Of a stretch of DNA of 39,313 bases, positions 1 to 7,195 are shown in pieces. The translations under genes and the position numbers were made by a program. The notes below the pieces were generated by a model that was not told the origin of the DNA, made no database searches, and worked only from the letters and a program-made list of their open reading frames with translations. Position 1 is the stretch's first letter. Every line of letters starts with the position of its first letter. The DNA is from Deltaproteobacteria bacterium (lineage in GTDB: Bacteria; Myxococcota_A; Bradymonadia; REDH01): contig REDH01000173.1 in NCBI GenBank assembly GCA_007693585.1, forward strand, positions 1-39,313. The letters are read 5' to 3'.

Positions 1-1
1 G

Positions 2-64
2 ATTTGGGGCGAGCGCCGGATCCCGGTCGGCTGCGTGGGCCGCACCGGGGGAGCGCCTGAGTAG
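2..64 (+). CDS. possible C-terminal end of an upstream gene (partial)
   Basis: Frame 2 is open from the window edge to a TAG at 62-64 and would encode about 20 residues ending GRTGGAPE. Most of its codons end in G or C, as in the real genes here, which is a little better than frame 1 (TGA at 58-60). The piece is too short to assign to a family, and no function is proposed. It may also be non-coding. Confidence 0.25.
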   Translation: MWGERRIPVGCVGRTGGAPE

Positions 65-206
65 CCGGGGAGGCAGCGGCCCATCGAAGGGGGGGGCGGG
101 GGCATGCCCGTCCACTCAAGGCCTGAAGTGCCGCTTCCCGGCTTGTCGCGGGATCGGCTCCGTGATCTACCGTCATCGGTTTTCGGACTGAACGACGGAG
201 GTTCAG

Positions 207-581
207 ATGGTCGGTTCCGAGGTGCGCGAGAGATTGGAGACGTTGCTTCCGGCCGAGGAGATCAAGCGTTTGTGCCGAGAGCTCGGCGTGGTCGAGCGGG
301 AGCGAAAGCTCGATGTGTCGATGCTCGTGCGCATGATGATGCTGTCGGCCGGTACGCCGAGCGGTGCGCGGCAGGCGGACGTCCTGCGCTCGCAGTCCAT
401 CGCCATGACCTTCGAACTCGACGGCAATGCCGCCGAACTCGCATGGGAACGCATTGCCCGGGTGCTTACCCACACTGGCAAGGACCCCAACGGGAAACGA
501 AAGCCCTCGGTGCTCGACCAGCTGCGAGGCTGGCAACCCGCGTCGAAACGCAAGAAGCCGGGTACGAGGAGCCATGAGTGA
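207..581 (+). pseudogene. IS4-type transposase remnant with internal deletion
   Basis: A 124-residue frame follows a good ribosome site (GGAGG, 192-200 region). Residues 1-62 (LLPAEEIKRLCRELGVVERERKLD, then MLVRMMMLSAGTPSGARQ) resemble the N-terminal domain of IS4-family transposases. Residues from about 63 on (QSIAMTFEL, then RIARVLTHTGKDPN and SVLDQLRGW) resemble the extreme C-terminus of the same family. The roughly 300 residues between them, which carry the DDE catalytic triad, are absent, yet the frame is kept. It is therefore an inactive remnant. I found no convincing terminal inverted repeats. The family call comes from remembered motifs and is not certain. The two joined ends could still make a small DNA-binding peptide. 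Confidence 0.6.
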
Positions 582-755
582 TCACGCATGCGTCAGAACC
601 AATCGAGTTCTTGTGGTCGACCTGTCGCGCGACCGCCACGCCATTGTCACCGGAACCCCGGCACGCTAGACTGCCCCGCTCCGCGGCGCAGTGCGACCAC
701 CGCTGCGGAGGCCGGCAGCGGCCGGCACCCCTCAGGCCACGACCAGGTGCGACCC

Positions 756-2357
756 ATGGCCCCCGACTCCTTCCCCGCCCCGCGGCGCGGCGCAGCCGTG
801 CTCCGCCCCATTCCCCTCCTCCTCGCGCTCGGCCTCCTCGCCTGCGGCGCGGACGACGGCGCGCTGCCGACCCCGTCGGCCACCGCGTCTTCCCCGCAGG
901 GGACCGGCGCCCCACCGACGACGGAGCAGGAGTCCACCCCGACGTCGGATCGGCAGTCCACCGCGACGAGCGGACCGCGTCCGAGCACCCCCGTGACCAC
1001 CGGGCAACCCTCGGGGGAGCCATCCGGGGAGCCCGCCTGCACGCGGCGGCCGGTTCGGCTCGGAGACAGCGACGCCACCCTCGCCCTGGCCGAAGACCCG
1101 GCGGCCTGCGGCGCACCCGAGTACCGGTGGCTGGATCCGGCCGGACTCGCCGAGATCACGGCCACGGGGCGCAGCGGCGCCTTCCCCGCAGCGCTCCTGG
1201 CCGCCGCGCTGCGGGCGGAGGACATCACTCCGCCCGAGCCGCCGCGGCTGGACACCCAGTGGCGTGTCGTCACGTACACAACGCAGGATCGCGGCGTGCC
1301 CGTCGAGGCCACCACGCTGCTCGCGTGGTCGCGCGACGTGGACCCGGGCGCGCCGGTGCTGCTGCTCCTGCACGGGACGAGCGGGTTCACCGACGGGTGC
1401 GGCACGGCCCTCGAGCTGGGGTGGCAGGCGCTGGCGGCCTACTTCGCCTCGCTGGGGTACGTGGTCGTGGCCCCGGACTACATCGGCCTGCGCATGGACG
1501 ACGAGGAGACCGGTTTCCCGCACCCCTACCTGGCCGGGGAGCCCACCGCCATCGCCTCGCTCGACGCGGTGCGCGCGGGGCTCGCGCACCTGGACGCCGT
1601 GGCGCCCGCGCTCTGCCCGTCGCAGGACGTCGTGATCCTCGGAGCATCCCAGGGCGGGCACGCCGCACTGTGGGTGGATCGGCTGGCGGCGCACTATGCC
1701 CCGGAGCTGGAGCTCCTGGGCACGGTCGCCACGGTGCCACCGGCGGATCTGCTCGCGCAGCTCCGGCCCGCCCTGCTCGAGCGCATCAGCGCCACCGGGA
1801 ACACCCTCGCCTTCCTCGCCACCACCCCCTTCTGGTACGGGCTCGGCGATCGGCTCGCCGAGGCCCTCGTCGCGCCCTTCGACGAGGACATCCCGGCGGC
1901 GCTGCAGGAGGGGTGCTCCACGAGCCGGCTCGTCCGCTCGCTGCCGGACGACATCGAGGAGATCTTCCAGGCGCCGCTGCTGGAGGCGGCCCGCGCGGGT
2001 CTCGACGAGCTCGCGCGGCTGGAGCCCTGGGGATGTCTCGCGTCGGTCAACAGCCTCACGCGCACCACGATCCCCCGGATCGTGGAGGACGCGGACCACT
2101 ACGGCATCCTGTGGGTGCTCGGCGAGCAGGATGAGCTGGTGGACTCCGGGCTCTCCCGCCGCTCGGCGGAGCAGCTCTGTGCGGACGGCACGCCCGTGGC
2201 GCTGATCGAGTGCGAGGGTTCGAACCACACGCGCGCCACCTATCATGCCCTGCCCGAGATCCAGTCGTTCCTGCGGGACCGCGCCGACCGGCAGCCGTTC
2301 CAGGCTGCGGCCGGCTGTTCGTTCCCGCCCGCGGCGCGCTGCGCGAACTCCCCCTGA
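756..2357 (+). CDS. exported alpha/beta-hydrolase (secretory-lipase-like) lipoprotein
   Basis: This is a 533-residue protein. The ATG at 756 is chosen because it puts a lipoprotein signal first: an Arg-rich start, a hydrophobic run and the lipobox LLAC at about residue 27. The frame stays open upstream to 588, but that part has poor coding character. After the Cys comes a Thr/Ser/Pro-rich linker (about 30-100), then an alpha/beta-hydrolase domain with LLLHGTSG (oxyanion region), the nucleophile elbow GASQGG (Ser298), a likely acid at GEQDELVD (Asp459) and a likely His at EGSNHT (His491). The layout fits the fungal/bacterial secretory lipase (LIP) type, which hydrolyses esters outside the cytoplasm. 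The substrate cannot be told. It ends 10 bp from the convergent epimerase gene. Confidence 0.85.
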   Translation: MAPDSFPAPRRGAAVLRPIPLLLALGLLACGADDGALPTPSATASSPQGTGAPPTTEQESTPTSDRQSTATSGPRPSTPVTTGQPSGEPSGEPACTRRPVRLGDSDATLALAEDPAACGAPEYRWLDPAGLAEITATGRSGAFPAALLAAALRAEDITPPEPPRLDTQWRVVTYTTQDRGVPVEATTLLAWSRDVDPGAPVLLLLHGTSGFTDGCGTALELGWQALAAYFASLGYVVVAPDYIGLRMDDEETGFPHPYLAGEPTAIASLDAVRAGLAHLDAVAPALCPSQDVVILGASQGGHAALWVDRLAAHYAPELELLGTVATVPPADLLAQLRPALLERISATGNTLAFLATTPFWYGLGDRLAEALVAPFDEDIPAALQEGCSTSRLVRSLPDDIEEIFQAPLLEAARAGLDELARLEPWGCLASVNSLTRTTIPRIVEDADHYGILWVLGEQDELVDSGLSRRSAEQLCADGTPVALIECEGSNHTRATYHALPEIQSFLRDRADRQPFQAAAGCSFPPAARCANSP

Positions 2358-2367
2358 GCGCGTCGCC

Positions 2368-3369
2368 TCAGGGCCGGGGCAGCAGCCCGCGTTGGCGAAA
2401 GTCGTCGAGGGCGTCGCCGATCGTCTCCTCGAAGGGGCGCCAGGTCATGCCGAGCTCGTCGGTGGCGCGGGCGTTGTCGAAGTAGAGGTGGCGGAGGCTG
2501 TAGTCGAGGAAGGCGCGGGTGAGCGGAGGCTCGGTGCCGCGCAGGGCGGCGATGCGTTCCATGGCGCTGACGGCGGCCTTGCCGACGGGGGCGGGCATGC
2601 GGAGGAACCGTCGCGGGCGGCCGTGGGCGGTGCGCCAGACGCGGTCCATGAAGTCGCCCATGGAGAGGTTGTGGCCGCTCGCCACGTAGCGCGCACCGGA
2701 GCGTCCGCGGGTCGCTGCGCGGACGTGGCACAGGGCGGCGTCGCGGACATCGACGAAGGAGGCGCCGCCGTCCACGTATCCGGGCATCTCGCCGCGGACG
2801 ACGGAGAGGATCATGCGGGCGCTGGGAGTGGGGCGCAGGTCGCCGGGGCCGAGCACGGCCGCCGGGCAGACGGTGCGCACGTCGAGTCCCCACTCGTGGA
2901 AGCTGTCGGCGATCCAGCGACTGAACAGCTTGGAGCGGCTGTAGTGGAAGTCGACCTCCCAGGCGTCATAGGGGGTGTCCTCGTCGGCGAGCCGACCGGG
3001 TCCGCTGCGGCCGAGGGACACGACGCTCGCGGTGTAGACGACGCGGCGCACGCTGCGCTCGCGCCTGCACGCCTCGAGCACGTGGTAGGTTCCGCGCAGG
3101 TTCACCGCGTACATGGGCGTGGGGTCGGCCATCCCGTCGGCGTAGATGGCGGCGCCGTGGAAGACGGTGTCCACGCCGCGCACGACCTCGCGCATCCGCT
3201 TCGCGTCGAGGACATCTCCGCGCACGATCTCCACGTCGAGCCCGTCCAGGTTCGCGGTCGGCTCCCCGTCGAGGGCGAGCCCGCGGACCTCGACCCCCTC
3301 GTCGCGCAGGGCGGCGCACAGGTGGCTGCCGAGGAACCCGGGCGCGCCGGTGACGAGGACACGCTTCAC
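2368..3369 (-). CDS. NAD-dependent epimerase/dehydratase-family (SDR) protein
   Basis: This 333-residue protein starts at a GTG (3369-3367) that overlaps the TGA of the TetR gene (GTGA), so the two are translationally coupled. The N-terminus KRVLVTGAPGFLGSHL is the NAD(P)-binding Rossmann motif of extended short-chain dehydrogenases. GDVLD, VFHGAA, VNLRGT and YTASVVSLG follow, and the catalytic YSRSK (YxxxK) lies near residue 165. The C-terminal part (SFVDVRDAA, ASGHNLSMGDF) matches dihydroflavonol-4-reductase / HpnA-like members. The substrate could be a nucleotide sugar, sterol-like or hopanoid-related compound; the sequence does not decide. The coupling suggests that the TetR protein controls it. 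Confidence 0.85.
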   Translation of the reverse strand: MKRVLVTGAPGFLGSHLCAALRDEGVEVRGLALDGEPTANLDGLDVEIVRGDVLDAKRMREVVRGVDTVFHGAAIYADGMADPTPMYAVNLRGTYHVLEACRRERSVRRVVYTASVVSLGRSGPGRLADEDTPYDAWEVDFHYSRSKLFSRWIADSFHEWGLDVRTVCPAAVLGPGDLRPTPSARMILSVVRGEMPGYVDGGASFVDVRDAALCHVRAATRGRSGARYVASGHNLSMGDFMDRVWRTAHGRPRRFLRMPAPVGKAAVSAMERIAALRGTEPPLTRAFLDYSLRHLYFDNARATDELGMTWRPFEETIGDALDDFRQRGLLPRP

Positions 3370-3968
3370 CGGTCGCCCCCGGCGAGGAGCCCGCCCTGCA
3401 CGAGCGCGAGCCCGGTGGTGATCAGGTCGGGGATGTCGATCTCGTAGCCGAGCGCGAAGCCCTGCTCGATGCCGTCGATCAGCAGCTTGAGGAACATGGC
3501 GACCCCGCGCGGGCTGAGTTCGCGGAACTCCCCGCTGTCGGCCCCCGCCTCGATGATCTCCGTGAGCGCGTCCACGTACGAGCGGTGGGAGTCGAGGATG
3601 CGTGCGTGGACCTCGGGCTCGCGCATCCCCATCTCGCCGAGCACGATGAGGAAGCGCCGGTGTTCCTCGTTCCCGTGGAAGTAGGTGACCATCTGGTTGG
3701 CCATGCGGGTGAGCTTCTCGGAGGCGGGGATGTCCTCCTGGCCGATGGAGGCGAGCACCGCCATGTTCCGCTCGTATTCGAGGTCGTGGAGGGCGTCGAA
3801 GATCTCCCTCTTGCTGCTGAAGTGGAAGTAGATTCCGCCCTTCGACAGTCCGGCCTCGCGGGCGATGTCGTCCACGCGCGTGTGGGCGAAGCCGTCGCGG
3901 ATGAAGCATTTCTTCGCGGCATCCAGGATCTGTGCGCGACGCTCCTCGGGCGAGCGATGTCGGGTCAT
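3366..3968 (-). CDS. TetR/AcrR-family transcriptional regulator
   Basis: This is a 200-residue protein. Residues 8-55 form the TetR helix-turn-helix domain: RAQILDAAKKCFIRDGFAHT, then VDDIAREAGLSKGGIYFHF and SSKREIF, very close to the family consensus. The remaining helices (about 60-190) would form the ligand-binding and dimerisation domain. The gene is first in a two-gene unit with the overlapping SDR gene and diverges from ttcA, so it probably represses its own operon and responds to a small ligand. A perfect inverted repeat at 4081-4100, about 115 bp upstream, is a possible operator. Confidence 0.93.
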   Translation of the reverse strand: MTRHRSPEERRAQILDAAKKCFIRDGFAHTRVDDIAREAGLSKGGIYFHFSSKREIFDALHDLEYERNMAVLASIGQEDIPASEKLTRMANQMVTYFHGNEEHRRFLIVLGEMGMREPEVHARILDSHRSYVDALTEIIEAGADSGEFRELSPRGVAMFLKLLIDGIEQGFALGYEIDIPDLITTGLALVQGGLLAGGDR

Positions 3969-4319
3969 GTCCCTCTCCCCGTTGCAGTCCTTGAAGCCCG
4001 GTCGCGCAGCACCCGCGGCCGCACGCCCCCCGTCGCCCTCCGGTGGGCTCTAGCCCCTCGTCGGGCCCTTGGGAAGCACCCCGGTCGGATTTCCGACCGG
4101 CCGCGCCGCACGGCCGCCGCTCCCGGTCGGGGTCTTCCGCGCGCGCCGTGCCCTCGGGCGGCCCGGGACCATGACTCGCACAGGTTCCCGCCGTCCCGAA
4201 GTGCCGCCGGTGGATCCGCGCGTTGCCCGCAACTCGGCGTTGTCGCGCCGCCCCCGAGAGGCTATGCCGGGGCTCCCGGCGGCAGGTCGCCCGCCAGCCA
4301 CCCGATCCCCTCCGAAGCC
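3969..4319. other. 351-bp divergent intergenic region, tetR/ttcA
   Basis: This gap between the TetR gene and ttcA carries the perfect inverted repeat at 4081-4100 and otherwise very GC-rich DNA. I see no convincing gene and no clear -35/-10 pair in it. Confidence 0.5.
4081..4100. promoter_or_regulatory. perfect inverted repeat, candidate TetR operator
   Basis: CCGGTCGG, a 4-base ATTT centre and CCGACCGG form a perfect 8-bp inverted repeat, 20 bp in all. It lies between the divergent tetR and ttcA starts. Size and symmetry suit a TetR-family operator. It could also fold as a small RNA hairpin. There is no T tract, which argues against a terminator. Confidence 0.4.
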
Positions 4320-5108
4320 ATGAGCCGACTCGAGGACCGCCTGCTGCTCCGCGTCAAGCGCGCCAACAAGGAGTTCGCCCTGATCGAGCCCGACGACCGG
4401 GTGATGGTCTGCCTCTCCGGCGGCAAGGACTCCTACACGCTCCTGCACCTCGTGCGCATCCTGCAGCGCCAGGTGCCGTTCCGGTTCACCTTCTTCGCGG
4501 TGAACCTCGACCAGGGCCAGCCCGGGTTCCAGGGGGACGTGCTGCGCAACTGGCTCGCGCAGCAGGACGTGGAGTTCCACATGCTCCACGAGGACACCTA
4601 CCGCATCGTCACCGAGAAGATCCCCGCCGGAAAGACGTACTGCTCCCTGTGCAGCCGTCTGCGGCGCGGCGTCCTCTACGACGCGGCCGTGCGCCTGGGC
4701 GCCACCCGCATCGCGCTGGGCCACCACCGGGACGATCTGATCGAGACCGCCCTCATGAACATGCTCTACTCGGGCAAGATCGCCACCATGCCCCCGAAGC
4801 TGCGCTCCGACGACGGGCGCAACACCGTGATCCGCCCCCTCGTGTACTGCGCCGAAGAGGACATCGCCGCGTTTGCGGGTGAGCAGGGCTTCCCCATCCT
4901 CCCCTGCGACCTGTGCGGCTCCCAGGACGGCCTCAAGCGGCAGCAGATCAAGGCGCTCATCGCGCAGCTCGCCGCCGAGAACCCCAACGTCAAGGGGAAC
5001 ATGCTCGCGTCCCTGGCCAACGTGAACCCCTCGCACCTCCTCGACCCGAGCCTGCGGGCCGTCACCCAGCCCGTCGCCGACGACGAGGACGCACCCCTGT
5101 GGCACTGA
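4320..5108 (+). CDS. ttcA: tRNA 2-thiocytidine(32) synthetase TtcA
   Basis: This 262-residue protein is full length for the family; the start is the ATG in GAAGCCATGAGC. The PP-loop ATP-pyrophosphatase motif SGGKDS lies at residues 33-38. Two CxxC pairs, CSLC near 108 and CDLC near 198, would ligate the [4Fe-4S] cluster typical of TtcA. GHHRDDLIETALMN and SGKIATMPPKL are also family signatures. TtcA adenylates cytidine 32 of certain tRNAs and transfers sulfur to give s2C32 in the cytoplasm. The gene stands alone, diverging from the TetR unit; its relation to the neighbours is unclear. Confidence 0.95.
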   Translation: MSRLEDRLLLRVKRANKEFALIEPDDRVMVCLSGGKDSYTLLHLVRILQRQVPFRFTFFAVNLDQGQPGFQGDVLRNWLAQQDVEFHMLHEDTYRIVTEKIPAGKTYCSLCSRLRRGVLYDAAVRLGATRIALGHHRDDLIETALMNMLYSGKIATMPPKLRSDDGRNTVIRPLVYCAEEDIAAFAGEQGFPILPCDLCGSQDGLKRQQIKALIAQLAAENPNVKGNMLASLANVNPSHLLDPSLRAVTQPVADDEDAPLWH

Positions 5109-5164
5109 ATCCCCCCCGTGGCCCGGAAATTGTTTCCCTGCCTGGGGATTCCTGCATGCGTCAC

Positions 5165-5192
5165 TTGCGTGTCACAGAAAAGGAGTTATGCT
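5165..5192 (+). promoter_or_regulatory. sigma70-like promoter before the small gene at 5251
   Basis: TTGCGT (5165-5170), a 16-bp spacer and TATGCT (5187-5192) match the -35 and -10 consensus fairly well, and the stretch is unusually A/T-rich for this window. Transcription would begin near 5199, about 50 bases before the ATG at 5251. Confidence 0.5.
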
Positions 5193-5200
5193 GTCATGGT

Positions 5201-5223
5201 TGCGACGACGTCAGTTCGTCGCA
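5201..5223 (+). promoter_or_regulatory. hairpin at the predicted 5' end of the leader
   Basis: TGCGACGA and TCGTCGCA form a perfect 8-bp stem around a 7-base loop. It would sit at the very start of the mRNA made from the 5165-5192 promoter, so it could protect the 5' end. As DNA it could act as an operator at the start site. Confidence 0.45.
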
Positions 5224-5250
5224 CCCCCCTGCTCCCAAGGGAGGACTACC

Positions 5251-5643
5251 ATGAGCACCATCACCCCCCGCGTGCCTACCGAAGAGACCCTGGCCTGCCG
5301 ATCCACCGCCGCCACCGAGCTGCTCCGCAACGCACTCGGCGACGACTGGACGATCACGCAGACGAACCGCGGCGCCCGCGCCCGCTTCCGGCTTCTCACG
5401 GTCAGCCTCAAGTATCACCCCGAGAACGATGACGGCGCCTGGCGCTGCCGGCTCCGGGACAGCTTTCCCCGCCGCACGCTCATCGAGCGCCGCGCCGACG
5501 GCCTCCGCGAGGCCACCGACGACGTCGTCGCCCGGGCCCTGCACGCCCGCGCCATGATCGGTGGCGACCTGGGTCTCGCCCAGACCCCCGCCAAGTCCTG
5601 GCTCGCCTACCGGGTCTGGTCCGCGGTCCGCAACCCCGGCTGA
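5251..5643 (+). CDS. small protein of unknown function (130 aa)
   Basis: The ATG at 5251 follows a strong ribosome site (AGGGAGGAC, 5238-5246); an in-frame start at 5188 lies inside the promoter/leader region and is rejected. The protein is soluble, Arg-rich and without a signal peptide. The middle (WTITQTNRGARARFRLLTVSLKYHP, continuing DDGAWRCRLRDS) reads as a small alpha/beta or mostly beta domain, followed by an amphipathic helix with ATDDVVARALHARA. I do not recognise the family. It has its own promoter and a leader hairpin, and convergent repeats follow it. Confidence 0.6.
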   Translation: MSTITPRVPTEETLACRSTAATELLRNALGDDWTITQTNRGARARFRLLTVSLKYHPENDDGAWRCRLRDSFPRRTLIERRADGLREATDDVVARALHARAMIGGDLGLAQTPAKSWLAYRVWSAVRNPG

Positions 5644-5767
5644 AGCCGCGCCCCCGGGACCGGCCCGCGCCCGTCCCGGCACAGCCAACCCGCGACGGGA
5701 TCCCCGCGCGCGGGGTCTGTCTTTTTGTGCGGGCAACGGCTCCAGGCCGCTGCATCGCGACCCGGGG

Positions 5768-5807
5768 CATCCGGGTATCCGGACATCCGGGTATCCGGAC
5801 ATCCGGG
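5768..5807. repeat. 16-bp tandem repeat, 2.5 copies
   Basis: The unit CATCCGGGTATCCGGA occurs at 5768-5783 and 5784-5799, with a half copy to 5807. Each unit is itself rich in CCGG palindromic cores. It lies between the convergent ends of the small gene and the acetyltransferase gene. It could fold as a structured RNA end, but there is no T tract. Confidence 0.75.
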
Positions 5808-5853
5808 TTTCGCGGCCATCGGCCCGAGTCGTGCGTACCCGTTGCGGGACGAC

Positions 5854-6303
5854 TCAGGCGTGTGCGGAGGTCCCGGACCACCGCATGGTGACGTGCGGGA
5901 TGCGCGCCTCGAGGAAGGACGCGCCGTCGCGGACCCAGCCGAGGGAGGCGTACCAGTCCTCGAGGTGGGCCTGGGCGTGGAGCTCCGCGTCGCGGCCGTC
6001 GAGCCACTCCTGCACGGCGCGCATGAGGACCGTGCCAAGCCCGCGGCGCTGGTGGTCGGGGTGAATCGCCACGCGCCCCACGGAGACGGGGGTGCGGTCG
6101 GCGAAGCAGCGCGCGGTGCCGAGGAGGCGGCCGTGCTCGTCCTCGAGCATCATGTGGACGCACTCGGGGTCGAGGCCGTCGACCTCCGGGACGGCGGTGA
6201 TGCCCTGACCGACGACGAAGACGAGGTCGCGCAGGTGGAGGATGGCGTAGAGCTCGTGGCGGGTGAGGGCGTCGAAAGGCAGGGCGCGGACGCGGGTGGA
6301 CAT
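5854..6303 (-). CDS. ElaA-like GNAT N-acetyltransferase
   Basis: This is a 149-residue single-domain GNAT protein. The start FDALTRHELYAILHLRDLVFVVGQG and the following E-x-D-G-x-D matches the ElaA branch (HELYALLQLR, VFVVEQ, ELDGKD in E. coli-type proteins). The acetyl-CoA-binding motif A is VGRVAIHPDHQRRGLGTVLM (about residues 80-99), and LHAQAHLEDWYASLGW is motif B. It transfers an acetyl group from acetyl-CoA to an unknown amine in the cytoplasm. It follows the outer-membrane gene by 30 bp on the same strand, so they may be co-transcribed. Confidence 0.88.
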   Translation of the reverse strand: MSTRVRALPFDALTRHELYAILHLRDLVFVVGQGITAVPEVDGLDPECVHMMLEDEHGRLLGTARCFADRTPVSVGRVAIHPDHQRRGLGTVLMRAVQEWLDGRDAELHAQAHLEDWYASLGWVRDGASFLEARIPHVTMRWSGTSAHA

Positions 6304-6333
6304 CGCGGAGGTCTCCGGGGAAGGGGAGCGGGC

Positions 6334-7035
6334 TCAGAGGTCGACGCCGAGGAGGATCATCATGCCCTGGTGCCGGAGCTCGGGGCGGGGGCCCTCGGCC
6401 GGGGGGCCACGGTCGATGAGGTTGGCGGTGCCCCGGGTGAAGCGGGCGGCGACATGGGGCTCGACGCGTCCGATGCGGAAGGCGGCGCCGACGCCGGCGA
6501 GGAGCTGGACGTCGAGGGAGGCGAAGCGGTCCTCGAGGGCGGCGAGTGCCGGGCTGTCGGCCTCGACGGCGGCGCCGAGCAGGGCGGCGGCGCTGATTCC
6601 GGCGAGGAGGTGGAGGCGCGCGGGGCGCACCAGGGGAATCGAGGCGCGCAGGAGGATGGGCATCTCGAGGGAGTGGAGGGTGATCTCGGCGCGTTCGTCG
6701 GCGAGGCCGACGGCGGCGCCGCGCTGGGCGTAGAGCAGGTCGAGGGCGAAGCCCATGACGGGACCCTGGACGACGGCGCCCCCGCCGGCGACGAGGGAGG
6801 AGCGGCGGGAGGGATCGGTGGCGTCCGCGCCAGTGAGGGTGGTGATCCCGAGGCCCATGCGGGGGCCGACGCGGAACTCCTGTGCGGCGCACGGGAGGGC
6901 GGGGAGCAGGAGGAGGAGCGCGAGCGCTGCGGCGAGGAGGCCCGGGAAGGCCGCGCGGCGGCGTGGACTCCGGGAGGGAGGTGGGCGGTGCCTCGCAGCG
7001 TGCGGGGATCGGGGGCGGGCCTGGGGCTTTGTCAT
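6334..7035 (-). CDS. outer-membrane beta-barrel protein
   Basis: This 233-residue protein starts at the ATG 7035. A long Pro/Arg-rich N-region (about 30 residues) leads into a strong hydrophobic core (LLAAALALLLLLPALP) and a likely signal peptidase site CAAQ|EF near 50. The mature part alternates hydrophobic and polar residues in short strands: FRVGPRMGLGITTL, MGFALDLLYAQRGAAV, LHLLAGISAAALLG, VQLLAGVGAAFRIG and VEPHVAARFTRG. This is the pattern of a small porin-like 'outer membrane protein beta-barrel' domain (PF13568-type). It ends in an aromatic-poor GVDL rather than the usual C-terminal Phe. Its function is unknown. Confidence 0.75.
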   Translation of the reverse strand: MTKPQARPRSPHAARHRPPPSRSPRRRAAFPGLLAAALALLLLLPALPCAAQEFRVGPRMGLGITTLTGADATDPSRRSSLVAGGGAVVQGPVMGFALDLLYAQRGAAVGLADERAEITLHSLEMPILLRASIPLVRPARLHLLAGISAAALLGAAVEADSPALAALEDRFASLDVQLLAGVGAAFRIGRVEPHVAARFTRGTANLIDRGPPAEGPRPELRHQGMMILLGVDL

Positions 7036-7061
7036 TCTGGGGTTCCGGGGAGCGGCGGCGA

Positions 7062-7099
7062 GAGTGCCGGGGTGATGCGGGAGTGCCGGGGTGATGCGG
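7062..7099. repeat. 19-bp perfect tandem duplication
   Basis: GAGTGCCGGGGTGATGCGG occurs at 7062-7080 and again at 7081-7099, followed by two copies of GGTCCGGGC. It lies in the 160-bp gap between the permease end and the outer-membrane gene start. Confidence 0.8.
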
Positions 7100-7195
7100 G
7101 AGGTCCGGGCGGTCCGGGCGGCGAGGGGGGCTTGTGCCGGAGCGGTGCGAGAGTCCGGGAGCGCGGGGTGGGCGGGGTCGTCCGGGTGAGGCCCC

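Noticed and set aside
588-755. N-terminal extension of the lipase-like gene
   Set aside because: It would bury the lipoprotein signal after 56 residues of poor coding character.
5768-5807. CRISPR-like repeat
   Set aside because: The units are directly adjacent with no spacers and only 2.5 copies.
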